From: an uncultured Brachyspira sp.
Lineage (GTDB): Bacteria > Spirochaetota > Brachyspiria > Brachyspirales > Brachyspiraceae
Reading direction: 5' to 3'
NCBI RefSeq assembly: GCF_910588665.1
Contig: NZ_CAJUPR010000010.1
Span: forward strand, 24,935 to 88,934
DNA length: 64,000 nt
Shown: in pieces, positions 28,398-38,298 of the stretch
Position numbering within the stretch: the stretch's first letter is position 1
Layout: each line of letters begins with the position of its first letter
Made by a program: the position numbers and the translations under genes
The notes under the pieces: model-generated
What the model saw: only the letters and a program-made list of their open reading frames with translations
The model's database searches: none
What the model was told of the DNA's origin: nothing

Positions 28398-31300
28398 TTA
28401 AATGGCATCATAATAGTTTTTGCTTTCTAAATCCGATTTATCATAATTTTTTATAGGTATTTTATTTCTTATAGCTGCATAAACCGTAGGCACTATAACA
28501 AGAGTAAATACTGACGAAACTAAAAGCCCTCCCAGTACAGCAATGGATAGCGGCTTATATATTTCATTTCCGCTTCCCCCTAATAATGCCATAGGTAAAA
28601 GTCCTAGTATGGTTGTAAATGTAGTCATAAGCACAGGACGAAGTCTTCTAGGTCCTGCCTCCAAAGCAGCTTCATCCGAGTTTATATGTTTATTGTACAT
28701 AAGCTGATTCATATAATCAATAAGTACGATTCCGTTATTAACTACTATACCGATAAGAACTATAAAACCTATTGCACTATATACATTTAAAGTCTGATTT
28801 CCTATAATTAATGCTGTAAGAGAGCCTGCAAATCCGAAAGGAATTGCTAAAGCTATAACAAAAGGAGCTATAAGGGATTCAAACTGACTTGCCATTACAG
28901 CATAAACTAATATTAAAGCCAATACTAAAGCTAAAAACAGCTGTCTGAAAGCCTCATTCATATCTTCAAAATCTCCAGAATAATTAACAGCAAAACCTGA
29001 AGGTATAAACACATCTTTTTTTATTTTTTCTCTTATATCAAGCATTATCTTATTTAAAGCGCGGTTATAACCTGATGCTTTTATAGTTGTTATTCTTCTG
29101 CTGTCTTTTCTTTCTATTTTTGCAGGTCCGTAGCTTTTCTGCGAATATGCTATTGAAGATATCGGAACTACTGCTCCTGAAGCAGGTATCATAAGTCTTG
29201 ATATATCATCTATTTTTAATCTGTCGGACTCTCTCAATTGTACATTAACATCTATATCTGTAACATCTGAATTTGCAGGCGTCATAGTTGTAGCCTTAGT
29301 TCCTGCAAAACTAGTTTTAATAATATTTGCTATCTGCTTAACATTAACTCCCATTTTTGCTGCAATTTCCCTATTAATATATATTTTTAATTCGGGATTA
29401 GAATCGTCTCTTGTAAGTCTGGGATCTCTTATACCTTCTATATCGTATACAGCATTTATTATATTGCTCGCTATTTCTGCTGATTTATCCAAATCATCAC
29501 CTGAAAGCTCTATTTTTATTTCCTGTGCTCCTCTGTCCGTTCCTGCAGTACCGATTGAAAAAGCTGATACAGGCGATAAATTAATTTTGGCTGGATATGA
29601 TATTAACTCGTTTCTTGTCATCTCTATATACTCATCAACTGTTTTTTTTCTGCCGTCATTTTTACCGATTAACTGCACTCTTATCTCAGCTTTATTTTCC
29701 TCAGAGCCAGATTTTACTCTGGACTGCATTTTATCAAAATCTTTTCCTATAACCGACATTACATTATCTTCCATTCTGGAAACAAAAGTCTGCGTCTGCT
29801 CCGATTTAGTACCAACAGGCATTTCCACATCTATTTTAAATTGCCCCTCGTCCGAACTTGGGAATCCTTCCTTGCCTATAAATATTAAACCGAATACTAT
29901 TACCGACATTATTAATGATAATGAATATATAATAACTTTTTTTTTATTTTTTATAGAATAATTCAAAACAAGCGAATAAAAATTATTAATCTTATCATGC
30001 AGATTTTTATTTACAAAATTTTCTATTGGAATTAAAACTTTAATTTTCTTATTTGTTACAAGTCTTGCACCAAGCATAGGAACTATTGTAAGAGCAACAA
30101 ATAAAGAGCCTATCATAGAAACAGTAACCGTAATGCATAGATCTCTGAATAGCTGTCCCGTACGCCCTTCAACAAAAAGAAAAGGAAGAAATACCGCTAT
30201 AGTTGTAAGTGTGGAAGCGGATATTGCAAGAGATACCGAAGAAGTGCCTTTTATAGCTGAGGAATATTTACCATATCCATTATTACGGTAATAGAATATA
30301 TTCTCAAGAACCACAATAGAGTTGTCAACCATCATGCCTATTCCCAAAACAAGACCAGACAGAGATATAATATTTAAAGTAATTCCAATAAAATACATTA
30401 AAGTAAAAGTAATGATAATTGATATGGGTATGGAAACTGCTATTATTGAAACCGTTTTTATATTCCATAAATAAATCATAAGTATTATTACGGCAAACAG
30501 TCCTCCCTGCCAAGCTGTATTGAAAACAACATTTATAGAATCGCTTACATTATCGGCACTATTGAATAAAATATCATATTCCACGCCTTCTGGAAGATTA
30601 AGACTGTCTAACTGTTTTTTTACAGACTTAGATACATTAACAGCATTGCCTCCTGATTCTTTATTTACAGAAACGGATATTGCGGGCATACCATTAACTT
30701 TTACTATCTCGGAATCGTCGCTGTATCCCAAATATACCTTTCCTATATCCTTTAATTTTATAGTAGTATCATTTGTCTTAAGATCCACAACAATATTTTC
30801 AATATCTTCCGCTGATGTAAACTCTCCCATAGTTCTTAATGTGTATTTATAAACGCCTTCATAAGTATCACCCCCTGATAGATTTTTATTTTCTGAAGAA
30901 AGAAGAGAAACTATGCTGTTAATATCTATTGCATAAGCATGAAGTCTATTTAAAATCAAATCTACTTTCATCTCAGTTTTAAGTCCGCCTCTGATTTCAG
31001 CTCTTGCAACTCCTGATGCCTGCTCTATTTTATTTAATATCTGATTATCTATAAGGGTATATAAAGCGCTCATATTATCCGTACCGAAGAATGCTATTTC
31101 CATTATGGGAGTCATATCTGAGGAAAATTTCAATACGGCAGGAGTATCAGCATCATCAGGAATAGAGTTTTTTATTCCGTCTATTGCCTCCCTTACATCT
31201 GAAGCGGCTTGAGCTAAATCCGTACCCCAATTAAATTCTATAAATACATCGGACTCTCCTTCTTTAGAATCGGATGTAATCATATTAATACCGCTTATAG

Positions 31301-31520
31301 CAGAAACTGCATTCTCCACTATTCTTGTTACAGATTTTTCAACTTCTTCAGGTCCTGCATTTTCATATATTGTTTTTACAGTTATATACGGAAGCTCCAT
31401 ATCAGGTAAAAAATCAACCGCCAATTTACTTAAACTCACAAAGCCTAATATCAATACAGCTATTATACACATAAAAACTGCCACAGGTCTTTTTACAACT
31501 AATTCTATAAAATTTTTCAT
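28398..31520 (-). CDS. RND-family efflux transporter (AcrB/HAE type)
   Basis: A 1040-residue inner-membrane pump with the RND architecture: span 1 near 12-30, a large periplasmic loop (about 35-330), spans 2-6, a second periplasmic loop (about 560-850) and the last six spans. The proton-relay motif reads GIGMMVDNSIVVLENI; the classic VDD appears as VDN, a variant seen in many anaerobe RND pumps. C-terminal features include GIVVNNGIVLID and RPVLMTTFTTILGL. No membrane-fusion or TolC-type gene is adjacent on either side in this window, so partners must lie elsewhere. Substrates cannot be inferred. Confidence 0.93.
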   Translation of the reverse strand: MKNFIELVVKRPVAVFMCIIAVLILGFVSLSKLAVDFLPDMELPYITVKTIYENAGPEEVEKSVTRIVENAVSAISGINMITSDSKEGESDVFIEFNWGTDLAQAASDVREAIDGIKNSIPDDADTPAVLKFSSDMTPIMEIAFFGTDNMSALYTLIDNQILNKIEQASGVARAEIRGGLKTEMKVDLILNRLHAYAIDINSIVSLLSSENKNLSGGDTYEGVYKYTLRTMGEFTSAEDIENIVVDLKTNDTTIKLKDIGKVYLGYSDDSEIVKVNGMPAISVSVNKESGGNAVNVSKSVKKQLDSLNLPEGVEYDILFNSADNVSDSINVVFNTAWQGGLFAVIILMIYLWNIKTVSIIAVSIPISIIITFTLMYFIGITLNIISLSGLVLGIGMMVDNSIVVLENIFYYRNNGYGKYSSAIKGTSSVSLAISASTLTTIAVFLPFLFVEGRTGQLFRDLCITVTVSMIGSLFVALTIVPMLGARLVTNKKIKVLIPIENFVNKNLHDKINNFYSLVLNYSIKNKKKVIIYSLSLIMSVIVFGLIFIGKEGFPSSDEGQFKIDVEMPVGTKSEQTQTFVSRMEDNVMSVIGKDFDKMQSRVKSGSEENKAEIRVQLIGKNDGRKKTVDEYIEMTRNELISYPAKINLSPVSAFSIGTAGTDRGAQEIKIELSGDDLDKSAEIASNIINAVYDIEGIRDPRLTRDDSNPELKIYINREIAAKMGVNVKQIANIIKTSFAGTKATTMTPANSDVTDIDVNVQLRESDRLKIDDISRLMIPASGAVVPISSIAYSQKSYGPAKIERKDSRRITTIKASGYNRALNKIMLDIREKIKKDVFIPSGFAVNYSGDFEDMNEAFRQLFLALVLALILVYAVMASQFESLIAPFVIALAIPFGFAGSLTALIIGNQTLNVYSAIGFIVLIGIVVNNGIVLIDYMNQLMYNKHINSDEAALEAGPRRLRPVLMTTFTTILGLLPMALLGGSGNEIYKPLSIAVLGGLLVSSVFTLVIVPTVYAAIRNKIPIKNYDKSDLESKNYYDAI

Positions 31521-31585
31521 TAATACCTCAATATCATATTTAAGATTGATAATATAATATTTTTAATATTTTTCAATTGATGCGG

Positions 31586-34500
31586 CTATCTTTTAAATAC
31601 CGTATTTCTGAATATACTTATTATCATAAATAAGGATAATACGCCAGATGCCGAAATAAGAATAATATTAAGAAAATCAGATAAATCAGCATTAAATTCT
31701 GATATATATTTTATTATAACTAATATAATTCCAACTATTCCTCCGAACATACCGTATAACTTTAATCTGTCAAAATATTTTTCTGCAAAAGAATTAAATA
31801 TATCATGTATATTTTTAGGATTCATTTTATCTATTTTCTCTTTTGCAACATAAGAAAAATCTATAGAATCAATAATTAAATTAATATTATCTTTAGCGCA
31901 GTCTATAAACAAATTAAGAAAATAATATTTAGTTTTATTGTCTATAATATCTGGAAAATCATTTCTGAACTTTAATAATATCTTTTTTAATTCAGCATAC
32001 AAATCATAATTCAGGTTTTCATTTAACTCTAATTCATCAAGAAGTTTATAAAAAATATTCAAATCAATTATATTATCATTATTCTGTACAGCAGTTAAAA
32101 ACATTTCTATACAGCTTTTTGAATATTCTAAAATATCAGAAAATATATCATCAGAATATTTTTCTATACTTACACATTCTTTAATATCATAAGGATATAT
32201 ACTCTTTTTTATATAGTCTTTAATTCCTAAAGATAGTTTTTCTTTATTATTACATGACTTCATAATTAATTCATAAAAATCATAGTCTGTATTTTTTATA
32301 AATAAATCTATATATTTATAAACAAATTTATAATCTATATTATTTACAGCCAAAATAAATAATCTCTCTGAAACATTTGATATAAGCTCCTGATTATTAT
32401 TTATAATATCATTTAAATATACTCCCAAACTTTCTCTATTATAAAGTTTTTCCTCTCCGAATATATAAGAAATATTCTCTGATAAAATATTTTCATCTAA
32501 AAAATTAAAACTTGTATTTATGATGTTGTCTTTCATTTCATCAATAAAACTAGGAATTTTTATATTAATTAAATTTAATATTATTCTGTCTGTTAAATCT
32601 ATAACCAAATCATTTTTTAAAGAAACATTCTCTATAATCATATCTCTTATTTCATATCTGTTATTATTAAGAGTTTCATTTAATTTTTTATTTATCATAG
32701 AAAATATAAATTCATTATTGCTTTTTACAAGATTTAAAATTTCTCCTCCAAACATATCCTTTATTTTTTTATTTCCGTTTTTAGATATTTCATTATTGAG
32801 AAACGATATAATTATTGATAATATCCTATCTTTTACCGATTTTGAATTGAGTGCTTTTACAATATTATCTGTTATTATATTTTTGTATTTATTAAAATCT
32901 TTAAAATTATTTCTTATTATATTTTGTATTAATTCTTTAACAGTAAAAATATCAATATTTTCTAAAGCTGCTTCTGATATTTTTATAATTATTAAATCTA
33001 TATTATTATAAACATAATTTATTAATGAATCTTTATTATTCATTACAGCATTATGCATATAATTATTTTTAATAAACAAATTAATAATGCCCGATTTTAC
33101 AGAATCAATATTATTGATTATAATATATTTTATAGATGAGAATATATTTAATTTACTTATTTTTTCATCTTCAATCATATAATTAAAAAAAATCTTATAA
33201 TTGTCTTTTATCAAATTCTCTTCTATATCTTTTTTATTATCAATAATATCAAGTATTCCCTCTTTTTCCATAAGCCTATCATTAACAAAATCCGACATTG
33301 AAGAAGCAAATCTGTTTTTTTCGCATGCAACGGCTCCCCAAAAAACTTTTTTCTTTATTCCAAATAAAGGTTCATAAGGCTGAAATATGGAATAAATAGC
33401 AAGAACATTTGTTATATAGCCTATAAGAGTATATACTAAAGGCTCTGCTATATAATTCAAAAATCCCAAAGAAGGATTAAATGAATTAAAAGGAAATATA
33501 TAAGCGGTAAGCAAGCCAAATACTAATCCTAAAAAAGCTCCCAATATATTTATAGGTTCTAACTCCTTGCCCATAAAATCATAAGCCATATTTGCTATTT
33601 CATCTTTATTAAGCTTTCCCATATTATTTTTTATTGTCTTTATTACAATAGAATCCATTACAGATGAAATAAATACTTTTTCCTTATTAAAAAAACTCAT
33701 TATTGAATTATATGAATTATTATCAATAAAATAATCTATCTGATTTTCTTTTTTTATTATTATTTCATCAATATTATAATCAGAATATTTATCTATAATA
33801 CTTTCAAATAAATCAAATAACAATTCAGAAACAGATTCAAAATCATTAAATAAACCATTAATAGTTTTGTCTTTATATTTCAAATAAATATTATTATAAA
33901 TATAATTTTCTATATTTAGTTTATTTTTACTAATTATAACTGTTATACCTGATGCATTATTAGAAAGTAATTTTTTTAATATTTGAGAATTCAGAGAATC
34001 TATTTTTTTATATATTAATGATTCAAGTTTATAAAAATTACTGCAGGCATAATTAATAATTTCTCTTTCTAAAAATACATACAAATCTTTTATAATATCA
34101 GAATCTGCTAATACGCTTATATTCATATTTAAAAACTTTTCTATCCAAGAATCAGGAATTTCTTTTATATTAAAAATAATAATATCTCTTACAGAATTTT
34201 TTATTATTTTATCATTATCAATATTTTTTAATATAGCAGATATTTTTGTATTATTTAAATAGTTTATTATAGTTTTAGAAACATCATTAACAATATCGTT
34301 GGTATTATCCTTATATTTTTCTACATATTCAATAATTTTTTGAATAATCCTGTATCTTGAAGCTATATCCTGAAAAAAAACTTTTCTTATTATCTTTACT
34401 ATAAACTGCCGAAAAAAACCGTCTATATTTTCTATCTCTTCATCTACAGCTTCTTCTATGATGCATTCCAATTTTGATTTATTTTCATTTATTATAGGCA

Positions 34501-35437
34501 CTATTATATCTATCAATCTGGAAATAATATCTGATATTATAAATTTAATTCTCTCTGCTATATTAGGATTTAATAATTCATATATAGTTTTATCTGTGCT
34601 TTTTAATTTTGTATATAAAATATCTATAACATAATAAGCAATACTTTCAAATTCATTATTGTTAACCAATTTATCAATAATAGATTTTATTTCAGAAACA
34701 TCATTTATAGAAAATAATTCATTTACTTTATTATCAAGCAATGAAAAAGAGAAATCATAAAAACAGTTTTCTATATTTGAATGTTCTATAAAAAATTTTA
34801 TTAAACTTTCAATTTGATTTTTTTTATTCTTATCTGCGCTATTATCTGTACTTTTTAACTTGTCAAATATATTATAAGTAATTTCTTTTAATATAGATTT
34901 ATATTTATCATCTTTATTATTATATATTTCAAGCACTGTATTTTCTATTAAATGATTATCTGCTTCATATAACAAAAACTCATTTATCAAATTACTTACT
35001 ATATTTTTAAACTGATCATCATTTATTATCTGATTTAATCTTATGTTTTTTGATAATTTCTCTAATATTATTAATATACCGTCATTAGTATTTGTTTCAG
35101 TCCAATTAATTATATTATGTCTAGTTTGCTCAAAGCCTTCTATATATTTTATTTTGAAATTTGTTTTTAATATTAATTGATTTTTTATTTTTTTAAATAA
35201 CTCTTTTATATTATTTTTAAATTTATCTTTTTTTATTTCATTGTATACGGAACTGTAATTAATAATTTTTTCAGAAACCATCTTGCTTATTTCATCAATA
35301 AACCTGTTTTTCTCTTTTGCTATTATTCCGTTATTAGAAAATAAAGTTTTTAATGCTATAATATTGGTATAATAACCTGAAACTGCACCAAGAAAAGCAC
35401 CGAATATTAATCTGAAAAATAAATCCATATTGCTCAA
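31586..35437 (-). CDS. Very large double-DUF445 membrane protein
   Basis: A 1283-residue protein made of two DUF445-like units. Each unit opens with a membrane segment holding the family mark GA-x-x-G-x-x-TN: GAFLGAVSGYYTNIIALKTLF near residue 12, and PLVYTLIGYITNVLAIYSIF near 680, the latter followed by LFGIKKKVFWGAVACEKNRFA, like the DUF445 consensus. Between and after are long, asparagine/isoleucine-rich helical domains. The C-terminus has two more spans (about 1212-1232 and 1248-1270). Normal DUF445 proteins are about 400-450 residues, so this is a fused, expanded form. Function unknown. Its ATG overlaps the stop of the upstream 243-residue gene by four bases. Confidence 0.7.
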   Translation of the reverse strand: MSNMDLFFRLIFGAFLGAVSGYYTNIIALKTLFSNNGIIAKEKNRFIDEISKMVSEKIINYSSVYNEIKKDKFKNNIKELFKKIKNQLILKTNFKIKYIEGFEQTRHNIINWTETNTNDGILIILEKLSKNIRLNQIINDDQFKNIVSNLINEFLLYEADNHLIENTVLEIYNNKDDKYKSILKEITYNIFDKLKSTDNSADKNKKNQIESLIKFFIEHSNIENCFYDFSFSLLDNKVNELFSINDVSEIKSIIDKLVNNNEFESIAYYVIDILYTKLKSTDKTIYELLNPNIAERIKFIISDIISRLIDIIVPIINENKSKLECIIEEAVDEEIENIDGFFRQFIVKIIRKVFFQDIASRYRIIQKIIEYVEKYKDNTNDIVNDVSKTIINYLNNTKISAILKNIDNDKIIKNSVRDIIIFNIKEIPDSWIEKFLNMNISVLADSDIIKDLYVFLEREIINYACSNFYKLESLIYKKIDSLNSQILKKLLSNNASGITVIISKNKLNIENYIYNNIYLKYKDKTINGLFNDFESVSELLFDLFESIIDKYSDYNIDEIIIKKENQIDYFIDNNSYNSIMSFFNKEKVFISSVMDSIVIKTIKNNMGKLNKDEIANMAYDFMGKELEPINILGAFLGLVFGLLTAYIFPFNSFNPSLGFLNYIAEPLVYTLIGYITNVLAIYSIFQPYEPLFGIKKKVFWGAVACEKNRFASSMSDFVNDRLMEKEGILDIIDNKKDIEENLIKDNYKIFFNYMIEDEKISKLNIFSSIKYIIINNIDSVKSGIINLFIKNNYMHNAVMNNKDSLINYVYNNIDLIIIKISEAALENIDIFTVKELIQNIIRNNFKDFNKYKNIITDNIVKALNSKSVKDRILSIIISFLNNEISKNGNKKIKDMFGGEILNLVKSNNEFIFSMINKKLNETLNNNRYEIRDMIIENVSLKNDLVIDLTDRIILNLINIKIPSFIDEMKDNIINTSFNFLDENILSENISYIFGEEKLYNRESLGVYLNDIINNNQELISNVSERLFILAVNNIDYKFVYKYIDLFIKNTDYDFYELIMKSCNNKEKLSLGIKDYIKKSIYPYDIKECVSIEKYSDDIFSDILEYSKSCIEMFLTAVQNNDNIIDLNIFYKLLDELELNENLNYDLYAELKKILLKFRNDFPDIIDNKTKYYFLNLFIDCAKDNINLIIDSIDFSYVAKEKIDKMNPKNIHDIFNSFAEKYFDRLKLYGMFGGIVGIILVIIKYISEFNADLSDFLNIILISASGVLSLFMIISIFRNTVFKR

Positions 35438-36165
35438 TTAATAGGCTTCTTCTCAAAAGATTCCAATTCCCTGCAAAACTTTACAAAATCTTCATAAACT
35501 GAAATAGACTGCAGATATCTTAAATCAATCATATATTCGGAATAAATATGCCTAAAAAACTCGGCGTCCCAAAGCTCCGTCCTAATAAAGCCTTTTTTAT
35601 AGTCATATTTATAAGGCTCAAAATTAAATATATAGGTTCTGAAATACTTTACTTTGGCAAAACATAATTTATATATTCTGAATAATATGCCTATAGTGTC
35701 GTTTCTATTAAAAAATTTATCTGTAAAAATCAATGTTTTATGAGAGTTTTCTTTTTCCTGATACCAAGAATTATTTTCTTTTTTAAGCTCATATTTATTT
35801 ATAATATTTTCCATATCAGACGAATAAAGAGATGTAAAATCATAGTCATATCTTACCTCTTTATTAATAAAATCAATATTATCGCATGCTATATAAAAAA
35901 AACCATTTGAATCGTCCGATTTAATTTTTATCATAACGGAATATTTTTCAGTATTTTTACAGCTTTTATTAATATATCTGATATCATCTGCGCTGCATAT
36001 ATAAAACACATCATATTCATTAGGACAGGCATTGAAATATTTTGCACATTGAATAAAACATACATTTTTAAAAATAATTTCTATATTATGATAGCAGCTT
36101 AAATCGTTGCTTGCTATAATATGCAAATCATTTTCTAAGCGAGATATCATAAAATCAAGCCACAT
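35434..36165 (-). CDS. Hypothetical protein upstream of the DUF445 gene
   Basis: A 243-residue protein, not recognised. No signal peptide or membrane segment is clear; it is rich in aromatic residues, lysine and asparagine, with two cysteine-containing stretches (ICSADD near 55, FYIACDN near 90). The end overlaps the DUF445 gene start by four bases, so the two are probably co-translated and functionally linked. It lies 29 bases downstream of a 102-codon hypothetical gene on the same strand, suggesting a three-gene unit of unknown role. Confidence 0.6.
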   Translation of the reverse strand: MWLDFMISRLENDLHIIASNDLSCYHNIEIIFKNVCFIQCAKYFNACPNEYDVFYICSADDIRYINKSCKNTEKYSVMIKIKSDDSNGFFYIACDNIDFINKEVRYDYDFTSLYSSDMENIINKYELKKENNSWYQEKENSHKTLIFTDKFFNRNDTIGILFRIYKLCFAKVKYFRTYIFNFEPYKYDYKKGFIRTELWDAEFFRHIYSEYMIDLRYLQSISVYEDFVKFCRELESFEKKPIN

Positions 36166-36194
36166 ATTATCCTTTATAGCATTATTAATAATCT

Positions 36195-36503
36195 CTATTT
36201 TTTTTCTGACTCTATTAAATTAATATCTTCTATATATGATTTAAACTCTTTTTCCATATATTTAAAATTTAAAAAAGCTGTTTTGTCATCATGCTCTAAT
36301 ATTTTGATGCATATATACTCATTATAAATAAAAAATAAATATTTTCTGCTGCCGTTATAGAGCAAATATCCGTCTTTTGTTTCTTTTATTTCAGCATTTA
36401 TTTCAGTCTTTATATAATTCATTAAATAAAATATAGAATTATCATTATCATAAATAATTTTTATCAGTTTTAATTTATCTTCTAAAGATATTATTTTATA
36501 CAT
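36195..36503 (-). CDS. Small hypothetical protein
   Basis: A 102-residue unrecognised protein beginning MYKIISLEDKLKLIK, without signal peptide or membrane span, alternating predicted strands and helices with a charged C-terminus. First gene of the minus-strand group leading to the DUF445 giant. It faces the sigma-factor operon divergently across a 256-base gap. The even codon use like its neighbours favours a real gene, but there is no family evidence. Confidence 0.5.
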   Translation of the reverse strand: MYKIISLEDKLKLIKIIYDNDNSIFYLMNYIKTEINAEIKETKDGYLLYNGSRKYLFFIYNEYICIKILEHDDKTAFLNFKYMEKEFKSYIEDINLIESEKK

Positions 36504-36699
36504 TTTATCATTCCGAATATTATATTATTATATTATTATATTTACTGCTATTATAGTATAAAAATATATTTTTTAAAGTATAAAAATTATAAGCTTATTT
36601 CAAAAGATGTTTAAATAAATATATGACATCAATAAAAAATTAATTAATGAATATAAAAAAATCCTATGCAGTATAATATTATTTTTTGAAAAATATACG

Positions 36700-36726
36700 G
36701 AACTTTTTATATATTAAACCGTCTAA
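36700..36726 (+). promoter_or_regulatory. RpoE-like ECF promoter, probably autoregulatory
   Basis: GAACTT at 36700-36705 (preceded by G, giving GGAACTT) and TCTAA at 36722-36726, separated by exactly 16 bases. This is close to the sigma-E/AlgU consensus GAACTT-N16-TCTGA and lies 34 bases before the first gene of an operon that itself encodes an ECF sigma factor. Seen in sequence; use by this sigma is inferred. Confidence 0.6.
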
Positions 36727-36759
36727 TAAAGAGCAGTAAGAATTAATGAGGGGTGTTTT

Positions 36760-37200
36760 ATGTATAAAAAATTGTATATCATAATAATATTATTATCTTT
36801 ATCAATTTTTACGGAAGCTTACGGAAGGCATGGAATGGAGATGAGAAGAAAGCATACAGAATTTGATAAAAGATTAGGTCATGATCCTCTGCATTTTTTC
36901 AGAAAAATAGGTATAACTCTTACAGGAGAACAAGAAGAAAAAATATACGATATAGCCATCAATTTTATTGCTCAGGAAGAACCTATAAGATTAGAAATAG
37001 AAAATATTGACAGAAATATAAAAATTGAGCTTATGAAAGAAAATACCAATAGAAATTTATTAAAGGAATTAATAAGACAAAAAAAAGAGCAGGAAGCTTT
37101 AAGGGATTATTTAAGAATAATAAGAGATTTAGATATTATAGATGTTCTTACCTCAGAGCAAAAAGCTATACTTAATAAAAAAATGAGAGATAGATTTTAA
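36760..37200 (+). CDS. Exported Spy/CpxP/ZraP-like protein
   Basis: A 146-residue exported protein. Signal peptide at residues 1-22 (hydrophobic IIIILLSLSIF then TEAYG). The mature part is helical and has two LTxxQ-like motifs, LTGEQ near 54 and LTSEQ near 131, as in the Spy/CpxP periplasmic sensor-chaperones and in metal-sensing ZraP. It is the first gene of the ECF sigma operon, three bases before or overlapping the region of the sigma start. By analogy it may sense or buffer periplasmic protein or metal stress; this is inferred. GAGGGG gives a good ribosome site. Confidence 0.65.
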   Translation: MYKKLYIIIILLSLSIFTEAYGRHGMEMRRKHTEFDKRLGHDPLHFFRKIGITLTGEQEEKIYDIAINFIAQEEPIRLEIENIDRNIKIELMKENTNRNLLKELIRQKKEQEALRDYLRIIRDLDIIDVLTSEQKAILNKKMRDRF

Positions 37201-37221
37201 ATTATGTTTGGTGCTGAAATT

Positions 37222-37755
37222 ATGTCTTATGAAGATAATCTGGAAGCTTTCAAAAGAGGAGATGAAGAGGCTTATAAAAAACTTATACAAATATATAAAA
37301 AGCCTCTGTTTAATTTAGTTTACTCTATTATTTGCAATAAAGATGAAGCAGAAGAAATTGTGCAGGATACTTTTGTAAGTTTCTACATAAAAAGGGAAAG
37401 TTTTGAGGGAAGAAGTAAAATATATACTTGGCTTTACAGGGTTTCTTTTAACAAAGCGGTAGATCATATAAGAAAAAAAGAGAGAGAAAAAAAATACAGA
37501 TTAAAAGAATATAGAAACTCTGAAATACAGGAATCGGAAAATGAAAACAGCATAAATAAAATTATATTGGCTCAGGCTCTTTCAAAATTAGAAGATGATT
37601 TCCGTATTCCTCTGATTATGACAGAATATGAAAATTATTCATACGATGAAATATCTGAAAAACTAGATTTGCCTATTAATACTGTCAGAACCAGAATATT
37701 CAGAGCAAGAAAAAAACTTCTTTCTATTATGAAAAAAATGGGGGTGAGTTTATGA
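37222..37755 (+). CDS. ECF-type RNA polymerase sigma factor
   Basis: Extracytoplasmic-function sigma factor with only regions 2 and 4. Region 2 runs about 12-85 with the helix EAEEIVQDTFVSFY and the -10 recognition stretch KIYTWLYRVSFNKAVDHIR; region 4 runs about 118-175 with YSYDEISEKLDLPINTVRTR as the helix-turn-helix. I favour ATG 37222 (177 residues); an in-frame ATG at 37204 would add six residues but has no ribosome site. Its stop overlaps the anti-sigma start by four bases (ATGA). An RpoE-like promoter stands before the operon. Confidence 0.92.
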   Translation: MSYEDNLEAFKRGDEEAYKKLIQIYKKPLFNLVYSIICNKDEAEEIVQDTFVSFYIKRESFEGRSKIYTWLYRVSFNKAVDHIRKKEREKKYRLKEYRNSEIQESENENSINKIILAQALSKLEDDFRIPLIMTEYENYSYDEISEKLDLPINTVRTRIFRARKKLLSIMKKMGVSL

Positions 37756-38219
37756 AAAATAATCATGAATATTATGAAATGCTTATAAGCAGATATAAAG
37801 ATGATGATTTAAATGCAGATGAAATCTCCGAAATGGAAAAACATTTATCTTCTTGCAAATCATGCAGGGAGTTTAAATATGAAATTAATTCTATGTCATC
37901 TATAATTCTTGGAATAAAGCCGATTAATAAGAAAAGCATATTCAATACTAAAAAATTAATTGCTTATACGGCATCTGCAGCAGCCTCTTTAATAATATTT
38001 GCAGGAATATATGCTGTATATAATAATCTAAACAATAATATTAATAATAATGCTAAATTAGTATCTTCTGATTTAAATAATAAAGATTCTAAATTATCAG
38101 AGAATAACAATAATTATACACCTTTATCAAGCTATTTCAGTTATAACAATGATAATTCCGAAGAATATTCTGAGGAAATAGAAATAATGTCGGCTTATAT
38201 TTATTATACAGCAAAATAG
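37752..38219 (+). CDS. Anti-sigma factor with zinc-binding domain
   Basis: A 155-residue single-span membrane protein that should hold the ECF sigma inactive at the inner membrane. The cytoplasmic N-terminal part has the ZAS motif H31-x3-C35-x2-C38 (KHLSSCKSC). A membrane span lies near residues 73-93 (LIAYTASAAASLIIFAGIY), then an asparagine- and serine-rich extracytoplasmic tail. Translation is coupled to the sigma by an ATGA overlap. The convergent neighbour is an RseP-type protease, the class that cleaves anti-sigmas within the membrane. Confidence 0.85.
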   Translation: MKNNHEYYEMLISRYKDDDLNADEISEMEKHLSSCKSCREFKYEINSMSSIILGIKPINKKSIFNTKKLIAYTASAAASLIIFAGIYAVYNNLNNNINNNAKLVSSDLNNKDSKLSENNNNYTPLSSYFSYNNDNSEEYSEEIEIMSAYIYYTAK

Positions 38220-38298
38220 TATTTATTAAAAAATTACGGGCGTCTTAACAGTTTTAAGATAATAAAATATCTTCAGATTAAAATAGGTATAGCAATTT

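Noticed and set aside
38220..38298. TCTTAA/TTAAGA inverted repeat between the anti-sigma and rseP genes as terminator
   Set aside because: Six AT-rich pairs without a following T-run; expected by chance at this base composition.
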